Assembly (NCBI GenBank): GCA_963843465.1
Contig: CAWJKP010000008.1
Coordinates: forward strand, 186,001-250,000
Reading direction: 5' to 3'
DNA: 64,000 nucleotides
Source: CAWJKP01 sp963843465
Lineage (GTDB): Bacteria > Planctomycetota > Planctomycetia > Pirellulales > Thermoguttaceae
Shown: piece by piece, positions 35,501-45,230 of the stretch
Numbering within the stretch: the stretch's first letter is position 1
How the letters are laid out: every line of letters begins with the position of its first letter
The notes under the pieces: model-generated
The model's database searches: none
What the model was told of the DNA's origin: nothing
Seen by the model: the letters and a program-made list of their open reading frames with translations, nothing else
Translations under genes and position numbers: made by a program

Positions 35501-38500
35501 TCACTTTTCACGCTTTTCATTCGCCGAATCTGCGGAAAGGCTCGCATCCCAGACCGTCACCGCTCCGTCGTGATTGCCGCTTGCGATCCGTTTGCCGTCC
35601 AGGCTGAAGGCCACGCTGCGCACTTCGCCGGCATGCCCTTTGAGCGTGAGCGTCTCCTGACCCGTCGCCGCGTCCCACACCTTCAGCGTCTCGTCCTGGC
35701 TGCCGCTTGCGATCCGTCTGCCGTCCGGACTGAAGGCCACGCTGTTCACCCCGCCGGCATGCCCTTTGAAGGCGAGTGTTTCCTGACCCGTCGCCGCGTC
35801 CCAGACCTTCAGCTTGGCGTCCGCGCCGCCGCTTGCGATCCGTCTGCCGTCCGGACTGAAGGCCACGCTGTTCACCCCGCCGGCATGCCCTTTGAAGGCG
35901 AGTGTTTCCTGACCCGTCGCCGCGTCCCAGACCTTCAGCTTGGCGTCCGCGCCGCCGCTTGCGATCCATTTGCCGTCCGGGCTGAAGGCCACGCTGCTCA
36001 CCGCGCCGGCGTGCCCTTTGAGTGTCAGCGTTTCCTGACCCGTCGCCGCGTCCCACACCTTCAGCGTGCCCTCCCAACCGCCGCTTGCGATCCGCTTGCC
36101 GTCCGGACTGATGGCTACGCTGATCACCATATCGCTATGCCCTTGGAGGGTGATCGTTTCCTGGCCCGTCGCCGCGTCCCACACCTTCAGCGTCTTGTCC
36201 CCACTGGCGCTGACGATCCGCTTGCCGTCCGGACTGAAGGCCACGCCGAACACCCAACGGGTATGCCCACTGAGCGTGAGCGCTTCCTGACGCGTCGCCA
36301 CGTCCCACACCTTCAGCGTGGGGTCGTCACTGCCGCTTGCGATCCGTTCGCCGTCCGGGCTGAAGGCCAGGCTGTTCACCTTAGCACCGCGCACGTCGTC
36401 GAGCGTAAGCGTTTCCTGATTGGCTGCCACATCCCAAACTTTGAGCGTCCTGTCCACGCTGCCGCTTACAATACGTTTGCCATCCGCGCTGAAGGCCACG
36501 CTGGACACCTCGTCGGTATGTCCTTTGAGCGTGAGCCTTTCCTGGCCCGTGGCCGCGTCCCAAACCGTCAGCGTTCCGTCCCCGCTGCCGCTTACGATCC
36601 GCGTCGCGTCCGGACTGTAGGCCACGCTCATCACCATAGCATTTTGCCTCGTGGTCGCGAGCATTTCCCGACCCGTCGCGGTGTCCCACACCTTCAGCGT
36701 CTTGTCACGGCCCCCGCTTGCGATCCGCCTCCCGTCGGGACTGAAGGCCACACTATACACGGCGATCGTATGCGCGGGCGTGACGGTTTCCTCACCCGTC
36801 GCCGCGTCCCAGACCTGGAGCGTGTTGTAGTTTTGGACGCGAATCCCGTTCTGATCTGACCACATTTCGTAACAGCCACTTGCGATCCGTTTGCCGTCCG
36901 GGCTGAAGGCCACGGTGATCACCCCACCGTGACGCCCTTTGAGCGTGAGCGTTTCCTGGCCTGTCCTCGCATCCCACAACTTGAGCGTGCAGTCCACGCT
37001 GCCGCTTGCGATCCGTTTGCCGTTCGGGCTGAAGGCCACGCTGTGCACGCCGCCGGTATGCCCCTTGAGCGTAAGCAGTTCCTGACCCGTCGCCGCGTCC
37101 CACACCTTGAGCGTTCTGTCAGCGCTGCCGCTTGCGATCCGTTTTCCATCCGGGCTGAAGGCAACGCTCTTGATCCAGGCGGTATGGCCCTTGAGCGTGA
37201 GCGCCTGCTGACTCGTCGCCACGTCCCACACCTCCACTGTCCTATCATTACCGCCGCTTGCGATTCGTTTGCCGTCCGGGCTGAAGGCGACGCTCTCTAC
37301 GTAGGAGATATGCCCTCTTAGCGTGAGCGGTTCCCGACCCGCCGCCGCGTTCCACAACTTAAGCATTCCATCCACGCCGCCGCTAGCGATCCACTTGCCG
37401 TCCGGGCTGAAGGCGACGGCGTCCAGTCCGCCGGTGTGCCCCTTGAGCGTGAGCGTTTCCTGACCCGTCGTCGCGTCCCACACCTTCACCGTCTTGTCCC
37501 ACGACGCGCTTGCGATCCGTTTGCCGTCCGGGCTAAAGGCCACGCTACGAACCGAATCGGTATGCCCCTTGAGCGTAAGCAGTTCCTGGCCCGTCGTCGC
37601 GTCCCACACCATGAGCGTGTTGTCAGCGCTGCCGCTTGCGATCCGTTTTCCATCCGGGCTGAAGGCCACGCTGGACACCCCCTTGGTATGCCCCTTGAAC
37701 GTAAGCGTTTCCTGATCCGTTGCCACGTCCCACACCTTGAGATCCCCCCAGCCGCAGCCTACGATCCGTTTGCCGTCCGGGCTGAAGGCCACGCTGGACA
37801 CGAGGCCGTTCCACTTGAGCGTAAGCAGTTCCTGGCCCGTCGTCGCGTCCGACACCTTGAGATCCGGGCCGCCGCTTGCGATCCATTTGCCGTCCGGGCT
37901 GAATGCCACGCTGTACTGCCCCTTGAACGTGAGCGTTTCCTGACCCGTCGCCGCGTCCCGCACCTTCACCGTCTCGTTCGACGCGCTTGCGATCCGTCTG
38001 CCGTCCGGGCTGAAGGCCACGCCGTCCACGTCGCCGTCGCCGGGATTCCCCTTGAGCGTAAGCAGTTCCACACCCGTCGCCACGTCCCATACCTTCAGCG
38101 TTCCGCCCTGGTGGCCGGTTGCAATCCGTTTGCCGCGCGGGCTAAAGGCCAAGCTCCTCACAGTTACGGTATTGAGGGTACGCTGGTTCTTGCTAAACAA
38201 CGTGCGTAGATAGTCGTGTTCCCAACCGCGAAAGTCCGCGCGGCAAAGGTCGAGATAGTGCCACGCCAACCAAACGTGGTCCGTTTCCCATTCTCGCTGG
38301 GCCGAGCGGATGTTGCCTGCATACAGCAACCATTCGGCGCGAAGAAGCTGCTTTTCGGCACGAAGTCTTTCCCGTTCGGCTTCGCGACGCGCCGCGGTTT
38401 CCCCAGCCAGAGCACTTTCGGCACGGGATTTTTCCTTTTCAGCGCGCGATGCTTCGTTCTCCGCCTCGCGGCGGGCCACGGTTTCCCCAGCCAAGGCGCT

Positions 38501-39799
38501 CTCGGCGCGGTTCCGGGCATGGGACGTGGTGACATAGCCTACGCTCGCCACGACCGCCACCAACACCACCAACAGCGCGGCCGCCGCCGTAAGCCCCGCC
38601 ACCACCGGATTCCGCCGGCACCAGCGGTAGAGCCGCTCGACCGGGCTCACCCGCCGCGCCGTGATCGGCTCGCCGGCGAGCCATCGCCGCAGGTCCTCGG
38701 CCATCGCCTGGCAACCGGCGTAGCGGTGATCCCGCTTCTTCGACATGGCCTTCAGGCAGATCGTCTCCAGGTCCTTCGGGACCGCCGCATTCTCGACCCG
38801 CGGCGAGGGCGGCTCCTGGTGGATGACCAACGAGATCACCATCGCCGGCGGACCGGAGAAGGGCGTCGAGCCACAGAGCAGTTCATAGAGCACCACCCCC
38901 AGGCTGTACTGGTCCGAGGCGGGACCGACAAGCTCCAGCCGCCCGGCCGCCTGCTCCGGCGGCATGTAGGAGGGCGTGCCCAGCACCGTGCCGTCGTGCG
39001 TCAGATTGCTCTCGGCCGTCTCCAGCCGGGCCAGGCCGAAATCCATCAACAGCGGATTGCCCTTGCGGTCCAACATGATGTTGGCCGGCTTCACGTCGCG
39101 GTGAACGACGCCCAACTCGTGCGCGTAATCCAGCGCCCCGGCCAGGTCCATCACCAGCTTGGCCGCCTGGCGGAAGTCGGGCCGCTTCGCGTCAATGGCG
39201 TCTTCCAGCGTCTGCCCCTCGATGAACGCCGAGGCGATGTAATAGGTGTCGCCGTCGCGGCCCGCCTCGTAGACCGGCACGATGTTGGGATGGCGGAGTT
39301 GGGCCGCCGCCTTGGCCTCGGTCAGCACCCGCGCCCGGTGGGTCTCCGATTGGAGCGTCGAGGCGTGGGGCACCTTCAGGGCGATCTCGCGGTCCAGCAA
39401 CGGGTCGCGGGCGCGGTAGACCTGCCCAAAGGCCCCGGCCCCCAGCCGCTTCTCGACCTCGAACCGCCCGATCTTCTCCGGCACCCCCGCCTCCCGGGCG
39501 ACCGACTCCTTCTTGCCGAGTGCTGCGGCGGAAGGCTGGCTGGGTGGCTTGGGCGGCTCGGCAAGAGTACGGCGGATCGGTGGCGACTGGGACGGCTCGA
39601 CGAGAGTACGGCGGATCGGCGGCGGGGCCGGCTTGCCCGTGTCCGACTGGGCGGCCGGCGCGGCCGTCTCCTTGCTGACAGCACCCAGGATGAACGACCG
39701 CTGGCACTTCTGACACACGACCGTATGGCCGAGCTGCTCGTCGGGCACCTGATACGGCTGGCCGCAATCGGGATTGGTGCATCGAACTCGGACAGACAT
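35501..39799 (-). CDS. Zinc-ribbon Ser/Thr kinase with 21 WD40 repeats
   Basis: 1432 residues behind GGAG. Order: zinc ribbon (CTNPDCGQPY ... CQKCQRSF), Pro-rich linker with a duplicated PIRRTL, a Hanks kinase (LGAGAFGQVYRARD, IALKVP, VVHRDVKPANIM, MDFGLA, GTPSYMPPEQ), a membrane helix (VVAGLTAAAALLVVLVAVVA), a charged coiled coil with a repeated ESALAGET module, and then 21 WD repeats of about 41 residues. Each has the pattern VAFSPDGKRIASGS ... LKVWDAATGQETLTLKGH. Twenty-one blades fit three seven-bladed propellers, probably on the outer side of the membrane, sensing a ligand or partner. Repeats 18 and 19 are encoded by an identical 126-bp duplication. No frame damage is visible. Confidence 0.95.
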   Translation of the reverse strand: MSVRVRCTNPDCGQPYQVPDEQLGHTVVCQKCQRSFILGAVSKETAAPAAQSDTGKPAPPPIRRTLVEPSQSPPIRRTLAEPPKPPSQPSAAALGKKESVAREAGVPEKIGRFEVEKRLGAGAFGQVYRARDPLLDREIALKVPHASTLQSETHRARVLTEAKAAAQLRHPNIVPVYEAGRDGDTYYIASAFIEGQTLEDAIDAKRPDFRQAAKLVMDLAGALDYAHELGVVHRDVKPANIMLDRKGNPLLMDFGLARLETAESNLTHDGTVLGTPSYMPPEQAAGRLELVGPASDQYSLGVVLYELLCGSTPFSGPPAMVISLVIHQEPPSPRVENAAVPKDLETICLKAMSKKRDHRYAGCQAMAEDLRRWLAGEPITARRVSPVERLYRWCRRNPVVAGLTAAAALLVVLVAVVASVGYVTTSHARNRAESALAGETVARREAENEASRAEKEKSRAESALAGETAARREAERERLRAEKQLLRAEWLLYAGNIRSAQREWETDHVWLAWHYLDLCRADFRGWEHDYLRTLFSKNQRTLNTVTVRSLAFSPRGKRIATGHQGGTLKVWDVATGVELLTLKGNPGDGDVDGVAFSPDGRRIASASNETVKVRDAATGQETLTFKGQYSVAFSPDGKWIASGGPDLKVSDATTGQELLTLKWNGLVSSVAFSPDGKRIVGCGWGDLKVWDVATDQETLTFKGHTKGVSSVAFSPDGKRIASGSADNTLMVWDATTGQELLTLKGHTDSVRSVAFSPDGKRIASASWDKTVKVWDATTGQETLTLKGHTGGLDAVAFSPDGKWIASGGVDGMLKLWNAAAGREPLTLRGHISYVESVAFSPDGKRIASGGNDRTVEVWDVATSQQALTLKGHTAWIKSVAFSPDGKRIASGSADRTLKVWDAATGQELLTLKGHTGGVHSVAFSPNGKRIASGSVDCTLKLWDARTGQETLTLKGRHGGVITVAFSPDGKRIASGCYEMWSDQNGIRVQNYNTLQVWDAATGEETVTPAHTIAVYSVAFSPDGRRIASGGRDKTLKVWDTATGREMLATTRQNAMVMSVAYSPDATRIVSGSGDGTLTVWDAATGQERLTLKGHTDEVSSVAFSADGKRIVSGSVDRTLKVWDVAANQETLTLDDVRGAKVNSLAFSPDGERIASGSDDPTLKVWDVATRQEALTLSGHTRWVFGVAFSPDGKRIVSASGDKTLKVWDAATGQETITLQGHSDMVISVAISPDGKRIASGGWEGTLKVWDAATGQETLTLKGHAGAVSSVAFSPDGKWIASGGADAKLKVWDAATGQETLAFKGHAGGVNSVAFSPDGRRIASGGADAKLKVWDAATGQETLAFKGHAGGVNSVAFSPDGRRIASGSQDETLKVWDAATGQETLTLKGHAGEVRSVAFSLDGKRIASGNHDGAVTVWDASLSADSANEKREK
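35704..35955. repeat. Perfect 126-bp tandem duplication in WD40 region
   Basis: 35704-35829 and 35830-35955 are identical by eye. Each encodes one 42-residue WD repeat (KLKVWDAATGQETLAFKGHA). Other blades are only partly conserved, so this is a recent event. Confidence 0.9.
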
Positions 39800-39898
39800 G
39801 GCGGAGACTCCGAATCGCGATGAAAAGCGGCGTTATTGCCGGATGCCATTGTACTTGCTGCGTGGAGCCTTGAGGAGATAGTGCTCCCGGCGGGCGCT

Positions 39899-40378
39899 TC
39901 ACATTGCCGGCTGTGGGATATGAATGTCCGGCATTCGAGTTGGCGACTGCGGAATATGAATTCCATTGGGCAGCACCAGGTCGGGCCGAGGAATGAGGGC
40001 CCCGGGAATGACAATGTCGGGCCGTACATGGGGAACATGAACGCTCCGCCACACGGGCGGCTGGAAGGTGAATGTCGGGGGCTTGTAGGTCCAGACGCGG
40101 GACTGATAGGAGGGGACGGGGGGGCGGTAGGTGGGCGTCGGGGGCCTGTAGCAGGGGACGGGCGGTTGGTACGCGGGCGTCGGTGCCCGGTAGGTGTGGA
40201 CGGGTGGCTGGTAGGTGGGCGTCGGAGCCCTGTAGGACGGGACGGGGGGGTGAAACGTGGGCGGCGGTGGAGGCGTGAAGATCGGCTGGGGCACATGGCC
40301 GGGCTGAGCCCATGCGGTCGATGCCCCTACGGCAGTCGCGAGAAAACAGGTGGCGGCAAGGAGCAGGTTCCGGAACAT
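39899..40378 (-). CDS. Secreted proline-rich repeat protein
   Basis: 159 residues. A textbook signal peptide (MFRNLLLAATCFLATAVGAS ending TAWA-Q) is followed by a repeated Pro/Tyr motif, PPVPSYRAPTPTYQ and variants, about eight times between residues 38 and 100. A less regular Pro/His/Ile-rich tail completes it. GGAG lies nine bases before the ATG. Such low-complexity Pro-Tyr segments are seen in cell-wall or surface proteins; no enzymatic domain is present. It sits between the WD40 kinase and selB, all on the minus strand, and probably has its own transcript. Unknown function. Confidence 0.75.
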   Translation of the reverse strand: MFRNLLLAATCFLATAVGASTAWAQPGHVPQPIFTPPPPPTFHPPVPSYRAPTPTYQPPVHTYRAPTPAYQPPVPCYRPPTPTYRPPVPSYQSRVWTYKPPTFTFQPPVWRSVHVPHVRPDIVIPGALIPRPDLVLPNGIHIPQSPTRMPDIHIPQPAM

Positions 40379-40600
40379 GGTCGTGGTCTCCGTTGGTTGG
40401 AACCAAAGTGATGAATCTCGAACCCGTGTCTTTTCTCCTGCTGCTATGTTCGGGGACGGGCGGCGGTTTGGGGAAAAATGGATGAGAATCGCTCGGGCGG
40501 CATTCGCCAGCCGCGTGCGCGTTGCCCCGACAGATTTCCCGGAAAGGACCAGCCGGTCAGCCTCGACCTTGGATACCGTTGGACGGCAAGCTATGCGGGG

Positions 40601-42529
40601 CTAGCGTACAGGCGGAGGCGGACCGAGAGGGCGCACTTTCAGATATCGCGTGTTGCCCACCCGGCGAAGCAAGCCGGCGCGATCGAAATAGTCCAAGAGC
40701 GGCAGAGCGAACTTTCGCGTCGTGCCGAGCAGATACTTGAACTTCACGCTCTCCAGCCGCCCTTCCTTCTCCAGGTGTTCGACCAGCAGGCGCCGGGCGT
40801 TCTCGACGGCTTCCCGATGAAAGAACAACCCATCGCCCACCGCCACCAGCCGCTCGTGCTCCTGGAGGATGCCAAGGAGTTTGTCGATCGCGGCCGGCGG
40901 GATTCGGATCTTTTCGGCCAGCTCGGCCGCGCTCGGCGGAGCGAACTGCCGCTGCCGGAAACAGGACTCGATCGCTTCCAGATGGGCGGCGTCGCGATCT
41001 TGAAAAGTCGGCCGATGTTCGGCGCTCGCAAGACGCTGATTGTGTTCCACAAGCCGATCGGCCGTTTTCAACAGTCGCACCAGACCTTCCAACACCGGCT
41101 TTGGCCAAGAGCACGTCTCGCCAAGCTGCTCCCAAGTCACGCCCGGGCTTTCCGGCGCACGGCGGTGATACTCGGCAAGCTGGCCCAGGAGCCGGTCGCC
41201 GGCCTCGGCGGCCGTCGCGCCATGAAGATAATGCTCCGACCCCAGGGCCAACACCTTCCGCTCTCGCACCAGGCGGGACAAGATCTCTTCCAGCCTTGGG
41301 TAGAGAGTCTTCGTGCGCCGGGCCAGGTCGGCCTTGAGGATGCCAAGCGACGGGGCCGCGCGGATGGCGTATTCAACAAACTGGGCGTCGTCGCCGACCG
41401 CCGCCGCCTCGGCGGCCAGCTCGTCTACGAGGCCGGGCCGATGGCGTTTGAGCCGCCGCTGGACGGCCTCGATGATCGTGCCGCCGCCGATCGTGCGGAC
41501 CGGCGAAAAACTGCGGAGGATAAAAGGGTCGCCGGGCCCCGCCACGATCGGCCGCTTCATGCGGAACTGGACGATTTGCCTGGAATTGCCGCGCAGCTCG
41601 CCCGGCTGGAGCGGATAAAGCGTGGCGTTGACCTCGGTGGTGCCGGTATGGAACTTTACCTCGGCGCCGCCCTTCAAGGAGATCTTCTCCAAGGGCAGAA
41701 TTTGCAGGCGGCAGACGTAGAATTCCTGCGGCGTGAAATAACCGGGCAGGGTGAGCACGTCGCCCCGGCGGATCTCCTTGGCGTCGCAGTGGCCCAGGTT
41801 GACGGCCGCGCATTGGCCGCAGAGCACCGTGTCGCCGGCCTGCCCGTAGACTTCGATGCGTTTGATCCGGCTGGTGAAATTCTGCGGCAGCAGGAGCACT
41901 TCGCCGCCCAGGGACGCCGAGCCGGCGACCGGGATGCCTGCCACCACGGTGCCGAAGCCCTTGGCGGAAAAGGCCCGATCCAGCGGCATGCGGAAGACGC
42001 CGTCGGCCCGCCTGGGTGGGATGGACCGCACGAGGCTTTCCAACGCTGCGAGAAACGGATCGAACCCTTCGCCGGTGACGCTGGACAGCGGTAGAATCGG
42101 CGCGCCTTCGAGAAACGTTCCTTGAAGAAAGCCGTGCAGGTCGGCCAACACCCGTTGCCGCCGGGGGCCGTCCACCCGATCGATCTTCGTTAGCGCCACC
42201 AATCCGTGACGAAGTCCCAGGAGCGTGAGAATGTCGAGATGCTCGCGGGTTTGGGGCATGATGCCGTCGTCGGCGGCCACCACGAGAATCACGCCGTCCA
42301 TGCCACACGCGCCGGCGACCATGGTCTTGATGAAACTCTCGTGACCGGGCACGTCGACGATGCCCACCTCCAAATCGCTGACGCGGCAGGGGGCATAGCC
42401 CAGGTCGATCGACATCCCCCGCTCTTTTTCCTCCTTCAGGCGGTCGGTGTCGCAGCCGGTCAGCGCCTTCACCAGGGCCGTCTTGCCGTGATCGACGTGT
42501 CCGGCGGTGCCCAGCGTGACGTTGAGCAT
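40601..42529 (-). CDS. selB: Selenocysteine-specific elongation factor SelB
   Basis: 642 residues from the ATG at 42529. The GTPase domain shows GTAGHVDHGKTALVKALTG (G1), VGIVDVPGHESFIKTMVAG (G3) and LVALTKIDR (G4). EF-Tu-like beta domains follow (FRMPLDRAFSAKGFGTVVAG). The C-terminal third is a chain of winged helices (for example RKVLALGSEHYLHG and the final VKFKYLLGTTRKFALPLLDY) that bind the mRNA SECIS hairpin. SelB delivers Sec-tRNA to UGA at the ribosome. The frame extends upstream to 42667 only through a palindromic element, so ATG 42529 is preferred. It lies 118 bp downstream of selA on the same strand. Confidence 0.96.
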   Translation of the reverse strand: MLNVTLGTAGHVDHGKTALVKALTGCDTDRLKEEKERGMSIDLGYAPCRVSDLEVGIVDVPGHESFIKTMVAGACGMDGVILVVAADDGIMPQTREHLDILTLLGLRHGLVALTKIDRVDGPRRQRVLADLHGFLQGTFLEGAPILPLSSVTGEGFDPFLAALESLVRSIPPRRADGVFRMPLDRAFSAKGFGTVVAGIPVAGSASLGGEVLLLPQNFTSRIKRIEVYGQAGDTVLCGQCAAVNLGHCDAKEIRRGDVLTLPGYFTPQEFYVCRLQILPLEKISLKGGAEVKFHTGTTEVNATLYPLQPGELRGNSRQIVQFRMKRPIVAGPGDPFILRSFSPVRTIGGGTIIEAVQRRLKRHRPGLVDELAAEAAAVGDDAQFVEYAIRAAPSLGILKADLARRTKTLYPRLEEILSRLVRERKVLALGSEHYLHGATAAEAGDRLLGQLAEYHRRAPESPGVTWEQLGETCSWPKPVLEGLVRLLKTADRLVEHNQRLASAEHRPTFQDRDAAHLEAIESCFRQRQFAPPSAAELAEKIRIPPAAIDKLLGILQEHERLVAVGDGLFFHREAVENARRLLVEHLEKEGRLESVKFKYLLGTTRKFALPLLDYFDRAGLLRRVGNTRYLKVRPLGPPPPVR

Positions 42530-42568
42530 CTGCTTACCCCTTTTGTGACTGTTCACGGGAAATCGCTC

Positions 42569-42651
42569 AAAGTAGCAGGCACACTCCGTGTGCCGTCCGC
42601 CCGTGGTGGCAGAATCAGCGTACGGCACACGGAGTGTGCCTGCTACTTTAC
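42569..42651. repeat. CACTCCGTGTGCC palindromic element between selA and selB
   Basis: Arms AAAGTAGCAGGCACACTCCG (left) and CGGAGTGTGCCTGCTACTTT (right) around a 40-bp centre. The right end, TTTA, supplies the TAA stop of selA (42648-42650). It would form a strong hairpin in the selA-selB transcript. Confidence 0.9.
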
Positions 42652-44081
42652 GGACTGTGAAGGGCAACCCCCTTTTCGCTCAGGGCACGGCAGAATGCCG
42701 CCACGACAGTAGCTTCGTCCCCCTCCAAGAGCGTGCGCGGATCGGCCAGCACGCGCCCTTGCCCCACCCGCGCAAAGACCGGCGGGTCGTGCCGCCGCAG
42801 GCGGCGGGCAATCTCGCCGGCTTCCAGATTCTCGGCCCCGACGGCCACCAGGCGAGTCGGCACGTCCTGGCCCGGCAGCGAGCCGCTTCCCATCTGCGAA
42901 AAGCCTTCGACGACCTCGGCCTTCGCGCCGGGCACGGAGGCCCGGATCGACGCTGCCATGCGTTCGGCCTGCGCCTGGATGTCCGCCAGATCGCGGCAGA
43001 GCATGCGCAGCGTCGGCACTTCGCAAAGCGCCCGCTGCTGGTCGAGAAACAGGACCAGCGTGGCCTCCAGCGCGGCCAGCGCCAGCTTGTCCACGCGGAC
43101 GATCCTGGCCAACGGATTCTTGCGAATGGCCTCGATCCAGCGCTCCTTGCCCAGAAGGATCCCTGCCTGGGGGCCGCCGATCATCTTGTCGGCGCTGGCG
43201 GTGATCACGTCGGCCCCCGCGGCGACCGACTCGGCCAGCGTGGGCTCCTTCTGGAAACCGAACTGGGAGAAATCCACCAGCGGGCCGGCGCCGACGTCGT
43301 CGATCACGGCCAGGCCGTGGGCCCGGCCAAGGCCAACCAGCTCCTCCAAGGGCACTTCCGCGGTGAAGCCCACAATCTTGTAGTTGCTGGGATGGACGCG
43401 GAGGATCGCGGCCGAGCGTTCGCTGATCGCGTGCTCGTAATCGCGGAGGTGGGTCTTGTTGGTCGTGCCCACCTCGACGAGCTTTGCGCCGGCGGCGGCC
43501 ATGACCTCGGGCAGGCGAAAGGAGCCGCCGATTTCGACCAACTGGCCCCGGGAAACGATCACTTCCTTGCCGGCGGCTACAGCACTGAGGGCGATCGCCG
43601 TGGCGGCGGCGTTGTTGTTGACCACGGTGGCGGCCTCGGCGCCGGTGAGCAGCCGGAGGAGCTCCTCGATCCGCTCGTCCCGCCGGGAACGCTGACCGCC
43701 GGCCACGTCGATCTGCAACACCGAGAAGCCGGACAGCTCCTCGTTGATCTGCCGCAAAGCCTGTGCGGGCAGCACGGCCCGGCCCAATCCGGTGTGGAGG
43801 ATGATTCCCGTGGCGTTAATCGCCTTGCGATAATGGGGTCCGAGAATCGCCTTGATCCGCCGGCCGACGTGGGCCAGGATCAACTCGCGGAGGGCCTCGG
43901 TATCCGCGGGCGGCGCCGCGCCGGTCTCGAGCGCCTGGCGGGCGGCGGCCACCGCGGCCCGGACCGCTGCGACGATCGCTCGGCGGGGAACTTCCGCGGG
44001 CGGCCATCGGGACTGCGCCGCCTCCAGCAGCACTTCGACGGAAGGGATCTGCCTCAGCAGTTCATGGGGTGACGGAGTCAT
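42648..44081 (-). CDS. selA: L-seryl-tRNA(Sec) selenium transferase SelA
   Basis: 477 residues from the ATG at 44081. It converts Ser-tRNA(Sec) to Sec-tRNA(Sec) using selenophosphate and PLP. Visible motifs: N-terminal MTPSPHELLRQIPSVEVLLE (tRNA-binding helices), KAINATGIILHTGLGRAVLP, VVNNNAAATAIALSAVAAGK, RGQLVEIGGSFRLPEVM, HPSNYKIVGFT, VIDDVGAGPLVDFSQFG, and the PLP Lys in ITASADKMIGGPQAGILLGK. Length and motif order match bacterial SelA. The frame is open upstream to 44285 through repeat DNA. The stop codon lies inside a palindromic element. It is transcribed divergently from the methyltransferase gene. Confidence 0.97.
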   Translation of the reverse strand: MTPSPHELLRQIPSVEVLLEAAQSRWPPAEVPRRAIVAAVRAAVAAARQALETGAAPPADTEALRELILAHVGRRIKAILGPHYRKAINATGIILHTGLGRAVLPAQALRQINEELSGFSVLQIDVAGGQRSRRDERIEELLRLLTGAEAATVVNNNAAATAIALSAVAAGKEVIVSRGQLVEIGGSFRLPEVMAAAGAKLVEVGTTNKTHLRDYEHAISERSAAILRVHPSNYKIVGFTAEVPLEELVGLGRAHGLAVIDDVGAGPLVDFSQFGFQKEPTLAESVAAGADVITASADKMIGGPQAGILLGKERWIEAIRKNPLARIVRVDKLALAALEATLVLFLDQQRALCEVPTLRMLCRDLADIQAQAERMAASIRASVPGAKAEVVEGFSQMGSGSLPGQDVPTRLVAVGAENLEAGEIARRLRRHDPPVFARVGQGRVLADPRTLLEGDEATVVAAFCRALSEKGVALHSP

Positions 44082-44195
44082 AGGCTTATTGTACGCTCCC
44101 GGCGGCGGCGTCACAATCGACTTGACAAGGCCGCCCGCCTGAACCGAAAATAGCGGTGCAAAGCGACCGCGCAAAGACGCGTTGGACAATTTTTT

Positions 44196-44250
44196 GTGGT
44201 GCAGGCGTCCCGCCTGCCCCAAAAAACGCAGGCGGGACGCCTGCACCACA
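44196..44250. repeat. GCAGGCGTCCCGCCTGC palindromic element
   Basis: Arms GTGGTGCAGGCGTCCCGCCT and AGGCGGGACGCCTGCACCAC around an A-rich centre, in the selA/methyltransferase divergent promoter region, ending 15 bp before the methyltransferase ATG. Confidence 0.9.
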
Positions 44251-44265
44251 ATCGTGGAAATCCCT

Positions 44266-45071
44266 ATGAAGACCTTGTCGGACATCGGTTTGAGCGACGT
44301 GCAGGCCGTTTACAGCGGCCCCGAAGGCCGGTTGTGGGAACTGATCATGGGGCAACAGGTCCACATCGGCGGCTTCCGCTCGTCGATGGATCTGGCCGAG
44401 CGGGCCGGCATCGGTGCCGGGACGTCGGGAGTCGATCTCTGTTGCTGCAGCGGGGCGGGAATGCGATTCCTGATCCGCTTCCGCAACGTGGCCGAGATGC
44501 GCGGCGTGGATGCCACGCCGGCCGTCGTCGAGGCGGGCCGCCGCCGCACGGAGGCCGAGGGGTTGGCCGATCGCATTAGCTTCACGCTGGCCGATGCCTG
44601 CGACACCGGCCTGCCCGCCGAGACGCCGATTTCGTCTGGGGCGAAGACGCCTGGTGCTATGTCGTCGATAAGGCGCAGTTGATCCGCGAGGCGGTGCGCT
44701 TGACGAAACCGCGGGGGACGATCGCCTTTACAGACTGGATGGAGGGGCCCGCCGGACTTTCCGACGCCGAAGCGGAACGATTCTTTCGCTTCATGAAGTT
44801 CGCCAACGTGCAAAGCCTGCGCGGCTATGCAGAACTTCTCGCCGGCGCAGGTTGCGAGGTCGCGGCGGCGGCGGATACGGGCCGGTTCGCACCCTATGTC
44901 GATCTTTACCTGGACATGCTGCACGAGCAGCTCACCTCGGACGCCTTGCGGATTCTGGACTACAACGTCGCGCTGCTGGAGCGGTTGGACGGCGAGATGA
45001 AATTCTTGCAGCAGTTGGCCCATGACGGCAAGATCGTCCAAGGGTTGATCGTGGCAAAGAAGTGCGGATGA
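44266..45071 (+). CDS. SAM-dependent methyltransferase (frameshifted)
   Basis: About 268 residues when read across a one-base gap. The class I methyltransferase core is seen in GVDLCCCSGAGMRFLIRFRN (motif I, with an unusual triple Cys in place of LGCG), RGVDATPAVVEAGRRR, and after the shift DADFVWGEDAWCYVVDKAQL, IREAVRLTKPRGTIAFTDWM. The first frame ends with SSGAKTPGAMSSIRRS, clearly out of phase; GCCGAGACGCC near 44618 needs one more base. It stands at the head of the plus-strand reductase cluster and divergent from selA. A selenium or sulfur acceptor is conceivable but the substrate cannot be told; small-molecule N- or C-methylation is equally possible. Confidence 0.82.
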
Positions 45072-45076
45072 GGACG

Positions 45077-45214
45077 TAGGGTGGGCTTTAGCCCGCCAGT
45101 CGTGAAGGCGGGCTAAAGCCCACCCTACCTATTGTGGTGCAGGCGTCCCGCCTGCCGTGAAAATGCAGGCGGGACGCCTGCCGCAAGAAATGCAGGCGGG
45201 ACGCCTGCACCACA
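45077..45214. repeat. Two adjacent palindromic elements
   Basis: 45077-45129 has arms GTAGGGTGGGCTTTAGCCCG and CGGGCTAAAGCCCACCCTAC. 45135-45214 is a GCAGGCGTCCCGCCTGC-family element with three inverted units. They fill the gap between the methyltransferase and the first HgdB-like gene. Confidence 0.9.
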
Positions 45215-45230
45215 AGCGAGAGTGGAGATT

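Noticed and set aside
42588..44072. 494-residue plus-strand frame opposite selA
   Set aside because: Antisense of a well-conserved gene, with no recognisable motif of its own.
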